A stretch of 64,000 bases of DNA, from positions 6,326,501 to 6,390,500 of the forward strand of contig NC_134084.1 in the NCBI RefSeq assembly GCF_000715075.1, written 5' to 3'. The notes below the pieces were generated by a model. That model saw only the letters and a list, made by a program, of their open reading frames with translations, had not been told where the DNA came from and did no database searches. The stretch is from Nicotiana tabacum. Lineage: Eukaryota; Streptophyta; Magnoliopsida; Solanales; Solanaceae. The first letter of the stretch is position 1, and each line of letters begins with the position of its first letter. Shown here one piece after another: positions 1-11,600 of this stretch. The translations under genes and the position numbers were made by a program.

Positions 1-293
1 ATTTTACAAGACAATGCGTCGTATGCCCGCTCGAGTCTTCGTTTCGTTCTTAACTATCATCCGTTGATCCCCGAACACGATCCCAGCTTGATTCCTTGGG
101 CTTTTACTCAGACTTCAAAGCTCCAAATCACTTGAATTTATTCCATAATATCTACATAGCTCGGAATCACTCCTACAAGGCACAAAACACATAATTAGTA
201 AAAAATACTAGCGATTAAAGCTCAAACTCAATTAAAGTGCAGTAAATTAGAGTGTAATAAGCGACTAAAATACACAATTATAGCCTATCACCA

Positions 294-2190
294 ATACCCC
301 ACACTGAAACTATTGCTGGTCCTCGGTCAATCAAACTACACTTTATATAGACACAACATTTTTAAAAAATTCTCCTAACTCATCACACCAAGAATATTTA
401 AAATAGACTAAGCACAAGTGTAACATCTTTACCTCAAGATTTGACTCACAAGTACCACGCATTATTCGCAACTCACCCACTTACTCTAACATAGAGGTCA
501 CTAAAATTACCTTTCCTTCATGAATCAAGTGTCCTCACACAACAAAAGAGAGTAGTTCCACACAATAAAATTTAAGAACACTTAGGAACTCAAGATAGAA
601 AGAATTCACCCACTCTCAGAAATAACATTCATATGCCACAAAAGATGCACCATAGGCTTGCTCGTAGTGTACTACTCTACTAATCGAGCTCATTCAGTCT
701 AGGATCAAGTAGGACTTTATTTGGTTGTAATATAGGCTGCGGGACGAGTAGGATACATTTAGATATAGTAGTGACTACGCCTCCCTAAGCACTTTAATAC
801 ATACACTTTAACATTGAAAACCCCACACTTATGTCAAACCATAACTCCACCTTCACATCAATATATATTAACTCCCCACTTCTTTAAGCATAATTATATT
901 AAGAGTCACCACTATCACAGAATATTTTCACAGCAATACAACTATCTTTTTATTTACAATTCATGTGGCTCTTACTTTTTCAAAATAGTGCACCTTTCTC
1001 CTTATTTCATTAGTTCCACTCAAAAGCCAAACCAACCACCCTACACTTTAACTTTTACAAAGTTCATAACAATTCAAGTGTTCATTGAGAGGTGAAAAGG
1101 TTCAAATAGATGGTTAACTCAAACAAATGGGTAAGGCTTATAATGTGGTTGCCAAAGAAACATGATTACAGACTCAAAGGGGTTAACTATGATACATAAC
1201 AATTAGGCGGGTAATATATATATATATAGGCTAAACAAAGAAACGCCTATATCACTTCCAAGACTGAACAAAACTACTATTTCGCTTTGCAAACACACGG
1301 GGCAAGTTCTAGACATCAAATGCAATGCACAGAATAACACAAAACCTTACACATACATGGCACATAACTCACTCGGGATTGGACTCATCAAGACACTCTA
1401 GTCAAAGAAGTTAAGCAAAGTTAAGATCATACAATTTAAGGTACTTATACAAAAGTCAAAAATTGAGCCTAAGCGTCACAACCAAAGTAGTCACTATTCT
1501 CAAGGCATGACAAAGTTAAAAGATATTACTTCAATTCAATTCACATCACTATAGATTCTCTCCTAAAAAAAATTACCTACACCCGGTTCAAACAAAACCC
1601 TTGAAAAAGAACCGCGGCACAAAGAAAAACCAAGGGAGAATTGCTACCCTACCTACAAAGAAAATCTTTTTTTCCTTTTTCTTTAGACTTAAATCCCTCA
1701 AGAAAACTGTCTAGGAAATCTATCATCGGGAAAAGTCCAATTTTTTCTACTTTTTTTTTATTTTAACAAAAACTACTATACTAATAACGAGTACTACAAC
1801 TAAGCTAAGATAACATAGAAAATCGCCCAAACAATCTCCTTACCCCACACTTAAAATTGTGCAATGTCCTCAATGCACAATATAAATAACAAGAGGGTAA
1901 AAGAGACTCCCTGGTAGGCCAAAGGATGAAGAATAAGCTGCTCACGAGATAATCAGACTTCTCCCAGGTATGATCCTTTGTGTGGGTACCTCACACTCAG
2001 TTTCAAACACCTGCTCGATTTTTCACATGCCTATAGGCTTTGATTCCATGCTCCTATTCCTACAAAACACTAAAATAACACTACAAATTATAACACAATA
2101 AAATAGAAAAAAATAAACAAAAGATAAAGGAAAAAATAGAATTGGGTTGCCTCCGAACAAGCGCTTGATTTAACGTCGCGGCACGACGCC
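294..2190. other. Non-coding interior of the LARD-like element
   Basis: AT-rich sequence with no credible gene. Around 1840-1885 the minus strand carries the GTGTGGGG-type block after a phrase meaning roughly 'GAGGACATTGCACAA', which I recognise from the 3' non-coding parts of Solanaceae Gypsy-like elements. A dinucleotide run (TA) lies near 1210-1226. The 93-codon frame at 814-1095 has no domain or composition suggesting a protein. Confidence 0.5.
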
Positions 2191-2197
2191 ATCACTT

Positions 2198-2990
2198 TCA
2201 CCACTTTTCCTTCCACTTAGAAGATATGAATTGTGCCCCCAATTTTGCATCAATTTTTCTGTCATGTTCATGAGGTGGTGGTATGAAAATAAAAAAACTA
2301 AGTAAATAATATCGCATCTTGCACTTCTTGGCTTTTAAGTGAGGGATGTCGTTTTGTCTTTTTGGTGTGATAAATTTTAGAATATAAGGGTCTTGTTCTT
2401 CATCTATACATCTCTCCAAAGGCTCGATCTCCATGTTTCCATCCAACCATAATGCAGAAAAATGATTAGAATGAGGACAAACACGCCCCAACTCCAAAAC
2501 TGTATTATTTTTGACATCCTCAACAATATATACTTCCTCAACCTCAGCGTCATCCACAAGAACATGGTCTAATAATTGATATTCTCGTTTTAGCTCCTCA
2601 ATTTGGCCTAGAAGATCTTTTTCAGCTTCACACAACTCATCACTAAATTGCTAGGCATTACATGCATCAACCTTTGCACTCAACTGAGCTTCCAAGTCGC
2701 AAATAGATTTGCCAAAATGATCGATCTCTTGTCCCAGTTCAACTCTTCCTTCTATAAAGTGTTGTATCTCATTCGTAATTTTCTCACGGAAACCTCCATA
2801 TTCCTCTAATAATTTCATGCGCATATAAAGAATGCGAACATTATGTTCAACATCATCCAATTCGTTACTCCTGTCAACCTCTCAAGAATTATTAGGATAA
2901 ACATAAGAAGGGATTGGAGTAGGATAACAACACTTAGGACAATTATTCCAATTTCCATCACAAATAGTACAGGAAGGAGATGGTGCACAC
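2198..2990 (-). pseudogene. Decayed ORF of the LARD-like element, function unknown
   Basis: A minus-strand frame is open from 2860 to 2198 apart from one TAG at 2651-2653. It extends upstream with another stop to about 2990, where it holds clustered cysteine pairs (CTIC, then CPKCC) resembling a small zinc-binding head. The middle is rich in E, L and K and reads like a coiled coil (EEYGGFREKITNEIQ and neighbours). The end has no recognisable domain. I do not recognise a retroviral enzyme here. It may be a remnant of an accessory or gag-like protein of the element. The single interrupting stop suggests recent loss of coding capacity. Confidence 0.4.
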
Positions 2991-3009
2991 AACTCGGTAC
3001 GAATATTTA

Positions 3010-4319
3010 ACTAAAATTAATCTAGAGTAATAAATTAAGTGATCAAAGAAAATAAGTTGGCGAATTATAGAGACGAATTTAATGATAGAGAATATTATAA
3101 AGTTATGGGTTAGCTAACAATCCCGTTGAGTTTTCCACTTAAATCGTCTAATTAATTTATCTGGTTTATTGGTTGACAGGGTTAATATTGCTCGTAGCCT
3201 TCTCCCGAAGTACAACTCGCTTATTCAAGCTAACCTAACGCCTATATTCCTATGGAATTAGGATTAACAAGAACGCATTAATAATTCATGCATAGTAACC
3301 AAGCAAGGCGATTAGGTATATTCCTATCCTGACTGCAAATCCGTCCCCCCCTCCCAGAGTTAAGATCTTGCTCTACTCAATCTTATATGCAATCTAGAAT
3401 TCTCTCTCCCGAGTTCAATCCTAGATTCGTAGATAGTATTCAATTAATGATCAAACAATCAAATAATTAAGCGCAACATTGAATAAATAAACCAATATGA
3501 TAAAATAATTAGAACAATTTAAGCTTCAAATTACAACGTTCATGTAGCACCCCAAAACTCTAGAACTAATAAACTATGAAACTAAAAGAAGAAAAGAGAA
3601 GAAAAACGAGTTAAGAGCCTCCTCCAAGCATGGTTTGTGTTCCTCTACGTCTAAAGTGTGTCCCTAGATTTAAGATGTGTTAAACATCTGTTAGATATCT
3701 CCAAAATAACATTTTTTTCACGTATATATACCAAGTAGGGTCGGCCCCAGACGAAAACACCTTCTCCTGCACGAAATAGGACTCCGGCTCTGTGAAATTT
3801 GTACAGGCACGCCGCACCATGCGGCACGCTAGTGGAAATTATCAGCAACCTTGCATTTTTCTTGTCAGGCCAGTTTTTACACTACTGCGCCGCACGCTGC
3901 GGCTACCCATGCAGCACGGTAGTGAGAATTTGCGAAAATGTAAAACACAAAAGTTGTAGCCCTTTTAAATGACTTTCCAACGATATATTGTGAAGCCCAA
4001 ACGGAGTTCTGAGCAAAACATTACATGCATTTTACTAGACAATGCGCCGTATGACCGCTCGAGTCTTCATTTCGTTCTTAACTATCATCCGTTGATCCCC
4101 GAACACGATCCCGACTTGATTCCTTGGGCTTTTACTCAGACTTCAAAGCTCCAAATCACTTGAATTCACTCCATAATATCTACATAGCTCGGAATCACTC
4201 CTACAAGGCACAAAACATACAATTAGTGAAAAACACTAGCGATTAAAGCTCAAACTCAATTAAAGTGCAGTAAATTAGAGTGTAATAAGCGACTAAAATA
4301 CAATTATAGCTTATCATCA
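3010..4319 (-). repeat. 5' LTR of the LARD-like element
   Basis: This is the complete LTR copy of the element at the left edge. Its U3 start is at 4319 on the minus strand, and its first 290 bases match window bases 1-293. The inner boundary near 3010 is inferred from the point where a coding-like frame with CxxC pairs begins; a terminal CA there is plausible but unproven. Short ORFs within it (for example 3651-3848 and 3969-4163) are chance frames in LTR sequence. Confidence 0.55.
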
Positions 4320-4350
4320 GTACTGATATTGTCTCCTTTTGTCTTTTTGT

Positions 4351-4480
4351 CTTCTTGAACCGAGGGTCTTTCGGAAACAGCCTCTCTACTTCTTCGGGGT
4401 AGGGGTAATGTCTGCGTACACACTACCCTTCCTAGACCCCATTAGCTGGATTTTTACTTTTACTGGGTTGTTGTTGTTGT
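4351..4480 (+). mobile_element. Solanaceae SINE (TS/SolS type), 5' truncated
   Basis: The segment contains the conserved body of this SINE group (CCGAGGGTCTTTCGG, then GTCTGCGTACACAC, then CCTAGACCCCATTAG) and ends in a (TTG)n tail at 4466-4480, the usual 3' end of the TS family. The tRNA-like 5' part with box A is missing. It lies 31 bp after the LARD LTR and 283 bp upstream of the receptor start codon. Confidence 0.8.
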
Positions 4481-4763
4481 AAACTACTACAGTCTACGGA
4501 CCGACGAATTTTTTTGAGTTATTTAGTGAGAAACAAAAACGGCTGTCTAAAGTAGTTACTTAAAATAAAAGGAATCATTCTTCTCCATCTGAGCAAGATT
4601 GAAGAGGCTCCACAACAACAATTTAAAAATTGATGAAGGATTTCCTTAAGAATAGTACTTAAAGAAAGAAGAACTAGTCAGTTTAGCTTCGTTTGATCAT
4701 ATTGGTTGAGAGCATCATTAGCATTCTCATAAACATTCATTTCTTTACCTTAACAACAGTTCA
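4481..4763 (+). promoter_or_regulatory. Presumed promoter and 5' UTR of the receptor gene
   Basis: Only 283 bp separate the SINE tail from the ATG, so the core promoter must lie here or inside transposon sequence. An AT-rich stretch near 4558-4572 (TTAAAATAAAAGG) could serve as a TATA element. I see no W-box (TTGACC/T). The start at 4764 is preceded by an in-frame pyrimidine- and A-rich leader with AACAACAGTTCA just before the ATG. The assignment is by position only. Confidence 0.35.
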
Positions 4764-5300
4764 ATGGATCTACTGATTTCTGTTGTATCAGGCTTTGTAG
4801 TTGAGGTGGGAAAGTTTGCGGCTAAATGCATCTGTCCAAAGATTGAAGATACCCTCCATTTCTCATCAAATATTGAAAATCTAACGAAGGAAATGGAGAA
4901 GCTAATAACTTTTAGAGATGAAATCAAAGGGAAGGTGAAAGGAGCTGAGAGAGATCAAGGCTATAAACCAAAACCAGAAGTTCTCAAGTGGATAGACGAA
5001 GATGTTCAAGAGCTAGAGAATAAATGGAAATCTATGCAAGGAAGCATTGTAGCGGCTAAAACTCTTGCATATAAATGTTGTCCAAAATGCAGCCTTCGCA
5101 CCCAAATCTCCGCTCAAGCACGAAACATGCTAGATCAACTTTGCGAGCTTAAAAAAATGGGACAAAATTTTGGATCCAGTTTGATGGTACAAAATAACCA
5201 GGTGAAAAAAATGGAGTACATCCCAGGACCATCAATAGAAGGCCAGTCAACGCCAACAAGAAATCTCAACGAAATCCTACGACTGTTAGAAGATGATAAG
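4764..5300 (+). CDS. NLR immune receptor, exon 1 (coiled-coil domain)
   Basis: This exon encodes residues 1-179 of a CC-NB-ARC-LRR receptor, an intracellular sensor of pathogen effectors. It starts MDLLISVVSGFVVEVGKFAA and continues with heptad-like helices. Residues 95-125 carry the cysteine-rich AYKCCPKCS block and an ISAQARNML helix, typical of the RPS2/RPS5/At4g27190-like branch, which lacks a classical EDVID motif. No N-terminal glycine or cysteine for acylation is seen, unlike RPS5. The last codons read LLEDDK and are followed by a donor AAG|GTATTA at 5301. The frame runs on only into a poly-T/poly-G tract, so the exon end is clear. The continuation is exon 2 at 39658, in phase 0. Confidence 0.85.
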
Positions 5301-5329
5301 GTATTATTTCGAATTAAATATTTTTTTTT

Positions 5330-5348
5330 GGGGGGGGGGGGGGGGGGG
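5330..5348. repeat. Poly-G tract of 19 next to a T-run, 29 bp after the splice donor
   Basis: An uninterrupted run of 19 G follows a run of T right after exon 1. Such a run can form a G-quadruplex in the RNA, and its length is error-prone in sequencing and assembly. Confidence 0.9.
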
Positions 5349-6349
5349 TTAAAGTAGCAATTATATTAATAATAATTAATAGTGCTCCAAAGGACATGGA
5401 AGTTCTCAAAATGAGCCTAAATATTACTAGTACCAGTCGTAGCTTTAATCAAAATATGCTCGCTTCATTTCTTCCTTTGCTAGATAGTGTATCTAGGATA
5501 TTAATTTATCTTTGTTTTAATCAAAATGAATTTTGTACTATTTCAAATATTAGTATATGGGTATGGCAAAAGCATTGTAAAAAATGCAAATACTATCTCA
5601 ACTCAAATACATATCATAGATAATATCAAATACCCACACATGGTAAAAGTCTAAAACGAGATACAATGATACCCATAATATAGTCAAGGAACGACTTGGG
5701 AAAGATCTGGATAACGTCTAGGGACACAGCCCCAAATAACTGAAATGGTTAAAATAGATAGAGAAGGGGGTGCCGCCACGATCCGACGGTCTCAAGTGAG
5801 ATCAAGATAGCCCGGCAGCTGTGCTAGTGGTAGGATCTGCACACGGCAAAAATAACAAGAAGTCTCTGAAAATGCCATGCATAATATGATCAAGGTCTTA
5901 ATATACATTTTGTCAATAATGTATGTATAAATGAAAGTAGCAGATATACACAATATAACTTATAAACAATATCCTATAGTGTCACCTATGCATAGCAGCA
6001 GTCCGTCAATAGGGCACACTCTTACTTGTGTTGGACTATATGTTTCATTAAACCGTATGATAGTGATAGTAAACAGTCTGTTCATAGCCAACAATGGTTA
6101 TACTGTTCCTAACCATCAGTGCCATAACTGATAGCAGACCACTATGGTTGTAAACACACTGTGCACTAACTGGTGGTAGACCATAGGCGGCGTATGATGC
6201 TAGCAGCGTCTCACAACAAATGAATGCATGCAGGGTAAATAATATCAAAATATAAGAGAAAAGTCATGCTGTGAGTCTCAACATAGTAGGCAATGCCACA
6301 CATCACAACATGCTTCCTAAACAATGTAAACTAGCATGCCATAGCTCAA

Positions 6350-7363
6350 CAACAACAACAACAACCCAGTATAATCCCACTTAGTGGGGTCTGGGGAGGG
6401 TAGTGTGTACGCAGACCTTACCCCTACCCTGGGGTCAGAGGCGGACCCAGGATTTGAGCGCAGCGAGGGCACCGCCATTGACATAGATATGTCAGCTAGT
6501 AATGACAAAATCTGACGTGCTAACTCCTTGAAAACTTAGTGACTTTGAGTCAGTGACCGAAAGGTTGATGTTCAAAAATATCAAAAATTTAGTCGAATAA
6601 GATCAGGATTAAAGGTCTATTAAGCAGTTCAAGTAGAGTCTCAGTCACTGTTGTTGAATCGACAGATGTCTGCTACTTTGGCGAAGTGATCCTTGAAGGC
6701 GGAGTGATTTTTAGAGTTTTTTTATTTTACCCTTGTGGAATTTTTTTTATTGAATTACTTATTTTTATACATATCGAGAAAATGGTAATGCTTATAAACT
6801 TAATTATCAAGATAAAGAAGATGATTGGCTTCATGTTAATGAAATATCTTATTCCCCTTCCAATTTCCTTTGATATATTTTTATGTCTCTCTATTATCTT
6901 TTCGATGTCTAGAAAGATATTTCTCAAAAGGAGTTTCAAACAATTTTGTGTAGAAGTTGTCTACTATGGACTAGTGCTAAATAGTTGTTAATAAACTTAG
7001 AAAAGATAAAGAGAAAAAACCAAGTTATTCTATCCGGAATTCAAAGAGAAAAAGAATAAAATGGGAAAAAACGGTAGTATTGGGTCTCGAACCCAAGTCG
7101 TGTTATTACTTTGCTAGGCAATAAATGCAGAACGCTCAATTGTTTAAGGGGTCCTCGTCATATAAACAAATATATATATACACGGGTTCCGGTGACCCCT
7201 CTCCGCTTCATGTGGGTCCGTCTCTGCCTGGGGTAGAGAGGCTGTTTCCAAATAGACCCCTGACATCTTTCCCTCCAAGAACTTCCCACCTTACTCTTGG
7301 GGAGACTAAAACTCACAAGCTCTTGATTGGAAGTAAAAGTTGCTTACCATTAGAGCAACCTCG
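6350..7363 (-). mobile_element. TS-type SINE, full length but split by a hAT element
   Basis: The minus-strand reading begins at 7363 with a tRNA-like head (GGTTGCTCTAATGGTAAGC; box-B-like GTGAGTTTTAGTCTCC). It continues through the conserved body and ends in a (TTG)n tail whose complement lies at 6350-6366. The two parts (7235-7363 and 6350-6435) total 215 bp, the usual length for this family. TAGCTCAA flanks the whole unit at 6342-6349 and 7364-7371, a matching target-site duplication. Confidence 0.88.
6436..7226. mobile_element. Non-autonomous hAT transposon inside the SINE
   Basis: The 791-bp insert starts CAGAGGCGGACCCA and ends with its near-perfect inverse (reverse complement CAGAGACGGACCCA). 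It is flanked by the identical 8-bp duplication CCTGGGGT at 6428-6435 and 7227-7234. An 8-bp duplication and CAGAG termini fit the hAT superfamily. There is no transposase; the AT-rich 101-codon frame inside shows no domain, so the element needs a transposase from elsewhere. Confidence 0.9.
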
Positions 7364-8307
7364 TAGCTCAATTGTCATAAAATATACCTCATGCTTAGTA
7401 ACTCAACTAAGAGAGAGAAACACCTCGGTAGTCGGTATATAGCATATAATTATATAAGCTGAGAAAACTGTATATATGTCCTAGTACACATTCCCTCAAT
7501 AATCAATATACTAGGCGTTTGAAAGCATTCATGCAACTTTTAGATCATGACATCATAAAAGCAAGTATTCGAGAAGCTAAAGTCTTACTTGCCTTAAAAT
7601 TAGTCAAACCTCCAACTCTCTTGAAATGCCAAAGTCTACAAAGACGACATTCAATGACCTTAATCTATACAAAATATAAAATAGTTTGTCTAAATTAGTC
7701 TAGGTGAACCATTTTTGAAATTTTTAGGACAAGTCAAGATTGGGGTCAATGGTTAAAGTCAGCACTAAGTCAAACTAGCCAAACCCAGAGCAAATCTCAA
7801 ATCTGATTATTCATAACCTTGTGATTTCAAATCTATGTGTAGAATCTCATTTTGAAGTCCAATTATTAAGTGAAATCATCACACCCTTTTAGGAAGTTAG
7901 GTCAAACCCCCAATTCAAGCTTTCAATCTCATGAATCTATAGATGAAATCTTACTAAAATCAAGTATAAGAACATAGGATTTTGTAGAATCATTACCTCT
8001 ATCCAAATCTTAAAGTTGAAATTCCATCCACAAGCTCCACATTAATCACAATGAAAAAGACTAGGTTTAAGTGGCATCACTGCCTATTTATAGTATTCTG
8101 AAAATTGGCCTCAAAAGGATCCAGGCTCGTCGCGCTAAGAAATGCACTTGGACCGCACGTGGTCTGGGTGCACCGCGGCTCAGGCTGCTTTTTCCTTTCG
8201 TGATCCAGCCGTGTCGTAGCTCCTGGTGCATGGCCCCCTAGTGTGATGCCAGGAACAACGCACACTAGGAGTTGCAGGCTAGTGTTCTGCTGATTTTTGG
8301 TTATGCC

Positions 8308-8647
8308 TGTTGTGATTCTCGGATCAATATGAAGATTATTTGGGAGGAAAAACAACTCTATTTCACAAGAATAGAATTATAGAGAATTTACACCAAGAAT
8401 TTCTCTCTACAAAAAACTTCACCAAACTCTCTTTTTGTTCTCACAATCTCTTCCTGGATTGTATTTCAATCTCTCTGGATTGATATTTCTGTGTAAAACA
8501 TAAGGCACTATTTATAGCCTTAAAGAAGGTGGTTGAATTCTTCATTCAACAATGGAGGCTTCAACAATGGTGGCTTCTAGAATGGGTTGGTGACTTCAAC
8601 AATGGTGGGCTTCTAGAATTGGTAGTTGGCAGCAGCTGAACTTATCA
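8308..8647 (-). repeat. 3' LTR of the young Copia
   Basis: This is the LTR copy on the pol-3' side. On the minus strand it begins TGATAAGTTCAGCTG, directly after a polypurine tract (GAAGGGGGAGAAT, complement at 8648-8660), and ends in CACAACA. It is 340 bp, the same length as its partner. Confidence 0.93.
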
Positions 8648-8681
8648 ATTCTCCCCCTTCAGCTGCATTCCAACGCAGCTA

Positions 8682-11600
8682 CTATTTGAAAGTTATTCCA
8701 ACTATGTCTCTGCACAGCTCTAACTTTTCTTGAGTGACCACCTTTGTTAACATGTCTGCTGGATTCTCCTTCGTATGGATCTTCACTAGTTTCAACAGTT
8801 GTTGATTCATCACCTCGCGTATCCAGTGATAGCGAATGTCGATGTGCTTTGTCCGAGAATGATACATTGAGTTTTTGCTTAAATCAATTGCACTTTGACT
8901 ATCACAATGTATCTTATACTCTGTTTGATTTATCCCTAGTTCTTGGAGAAACCGCTTTAGCCACAACATTTCTTTTCCAGCTTCCGCTACAGCAATATAC
9001 TCTGCTTCAGTTGTGGATAGTGCAACACACTTCTGCAATCTTGACTGCCATGACACAGCTCCCCCTGCAAAAGTATAAACATATCCTGAGGTTGATTTTC
9101 TTCCATCAGGATCTCCGGCCATATCTGAATCTGTATAGCCTTCCAAGACTGGATCAGCTCCCCCAAAGCACAGACTTGATTTTAAAGTACCTTTAAGATA
9201 CCTGAAAATCCACTTAACTGCCTCTCAATGTTTCTTTCCAGGGTTAGAAAGAAAACGACTTACCACACCTACCGCATGTGCGATATCTGGCCTCGTGCAA
9301 ACCATGGCATACATCAGGCTTCCAACTGCTGAAGAATATGGAATTGTAGACATCTCCTCAATCTCTTTCTTAGATGAGGGGCACAAACTCTTGCTCAACT
9401 TGAAGTGATTTGCCAAAGGGACACCTACCGGTTTGGCATTACTCATATTGAACCGTTTGATCACCCGTTCAATGTAATTTTCTTGAGATAGCCATAACTT
9501 CTTGTTTCTCCTATCTCGAGTTATCTGCAATCCCAAAATATGTTGAACTGGACCTAAGTCTTTCATTTCAAAGGACTTAGAGAGTTCTTTCTTCAACTGT
9601 CTAATTTTTGTTGCATCTTGTCCGACGATCAACATGTCGTCTACATAAAGTAGAAGTACAACAAAATTGCCATCCGAAAATCTCTGAATGTAAACACACT
9701 GATCTGCAGCAGTCCTTTTATATCCTTGACTTACCATAAATGAGTCAAACCTTTTGTACCACTGCCTCGGTGCTTGCTTTAGGCCATATAAACTTTTCGT
9801 AAGCTTATAGACGAGGTTTTCTTTTCCTGAAACCTCAAAACCTTCCGGCTGCTCCATATAGATTTCTTCATTTAGATCACCATGAAGAAATGCTGTCTTG
9901 ACATCCATTTGTTCAAGCTCCAAATTCAAACTGGCTACCAATCCAAGGATGATGCGGATTGAAGTCAATTTTACAACTGGTGAAAATATTTCATCAAAGT
10001 CAATTCCCTTTTTCTGTAGGAATCCTTTGACTACTAACCGGGCTTTGTGCTTCACCACCTTTCCGCTGCCATCTTTCTTTAGCTTGAATACCCATTTACT
10101 CTTCAGTACCTTCTTTCCTTGTGGAAGTTTCACAATCTCATAAATGTTGTTTTTCTGTAAAGAGTTCATCTCTTCGGTCATTACTTGCAGCCATTTTTCT
10201 TTATCCGTATGAGATATAGCTTCATGGAAACTCTCTGGTTCTCCATCTTCAGAAAGTAGAATATACTCGGTTTCTGGGTATCGAGTTGATGGAATCTGAC
10301 CTCGTTCAGATCGACGAGGTTGTTGATTATTAGCTTCAAGATGTGTACCATCATCGTTCCCCTGTGATGGTTCTGTAGTTTCCTGAGGGGTTTGTGCCTC
10401 CCCCTGCCAAACATCCTCCTGTTCTGCTTCTGGTACTGCTTCATGCTCCCCCATGCTATTTGTGTCAAACTGCAATGGTAGTGGATCTGGACCAACTTTT
10501 TGGGCACTGGAACCTCTTTCATAAGATATTGTGGGCTTTTCAATGTCTTCAATTATCTGGTTTTCGTGGAATACAACATCCATACTTCTGATCACCGTCT
10601 TCTGTATTGGATCCCATAATCTATACCCAAATTCTTCATCTCCATAGCCTATGAAGATACATGGTATAGTTCTACCATCAAGCTTCTTCCTGAGCTCCTT
10701 GGATACATGTGCATGTGCTAAACAACCGAATACCCTTAAGTGAGAATATGAGGGATTCTTACCCGACCATATTTTCTCTGGAACCTCAAAATTCAACGGG
10801 GCTGATGGTGACCGGTTGATTAGATAGCAAGCGGCGCGAACAGCTTCTCCCCAGAATGGCTTAGGCAGCTTTGCCATACTGATCATACTTCTGACTCTTT
10901 CCATAATTGTCCGGTTCATTCTCTCGGCTACTCCATTGTGTTGTGGGGTGCGTGAGACCGTCTTTTCATGTCGAATCCCTTGTCTCTTGCAATAGGAATC
11001 GAACTCCTTGGAAGTATACTCGCCTCCATTATTTGAGCGAAGGCATTTTAATTTCCTTCTCGTTTCACGCTCTACCATGGCATGAAATATCTTGAAATAA
11101 TCAAAAGCCTGGTCATTTGTCTTTAAGAAGTACACCCACACCTTTCGAGAAGCATCATCAATGAAAGTCAGAAAATACCTATTGCCGCCAAGTGACTTCT
11201 CCTCCATGGGACCACAAATATCAGAGTGTACCAGACTGAGTAACTCTGATTTTCTGGTTGAAGAAAATGTAAAAGAGACTCTATGTTGCTTTCCGAATAA
11301 GCAATGATTACAAGGGTCTAAAGCAGCATTCTTGTCCATTCTGATAAGTTGCTTTTTCGTTAGAATTGATATCCCCTTTTCACTCATGTGACCGAGTCTC
11401 TGGTGCCACAGGTTTTGAGACGCCTCTTTTTCCATAACATTGAGGCTGTCTGAACATACCTTCACATGAGTTTTATATAAGTTGCCACAAATATGTCCTC
11501 GAGCGAGAATCATAACCCCTTTCAGCAATTTCCATGTGCCTTTTCCGAAATAACTTTCATAGCCCTGTTTGTCAAGAGCTATACCTGATATTAGGTTTAG

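Larger units (their letters stand above)
1..4319 (-). mobile_element. LARD-like non-autonomous LTR retrotransposon, 3' LTR cut by window edge
   Basis: Bases 1-293 recur with roughly 93-95% identity (estimated by eye) at 4029-4319, so the two copies look like LTR segments. On the minus strand both start TGRTGATARGC. The copy ending at 293 is preceded by a purine-rich tract (GTGTGGGGTAT, minus strand, + 294-304), as expected for a 3' LTR. The internal part shows no reverse transcriptase, integrase or RNase H, only a short decayed ORF near 2198-2990. That fits a large retrotransposon derivative (LARD) that depends on a partner element. The target-site duplication cannot be checked because one end is outside the window. 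The inner edge of the 5' LTR (about 3010) is approximate. Confidence 0.7.
5349..8307. other. Old repeat-like intron sequence hosting the SINE; no gene
   Basis: Outside the SINE and hAT element, this stretch shows GC-richer phrases near 5750-5830 and 8100-8290 that read like a degraded Gypsy LTR. It resumes after the young Copia at 13666-13782, whose last part (AACTTGTGACCAGGTG) resembles an LTR end. I could not fix its limits. Short ORFs here have no domains. Confidence 0.3.

Noticed and set aside
814..1095. 93-codon + strand ORF near the left edge
   Set aside because: It lies in non-coding LARD interior, with biased AT-driven composition and no domain.
6686..6991. 101-codon hydrophobic ORF
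   Set aside because: It lies inside a non-autonomous hAT element. The AT-rich frame has an equally open opposite-strand frame (6727-6939), so it is chance.
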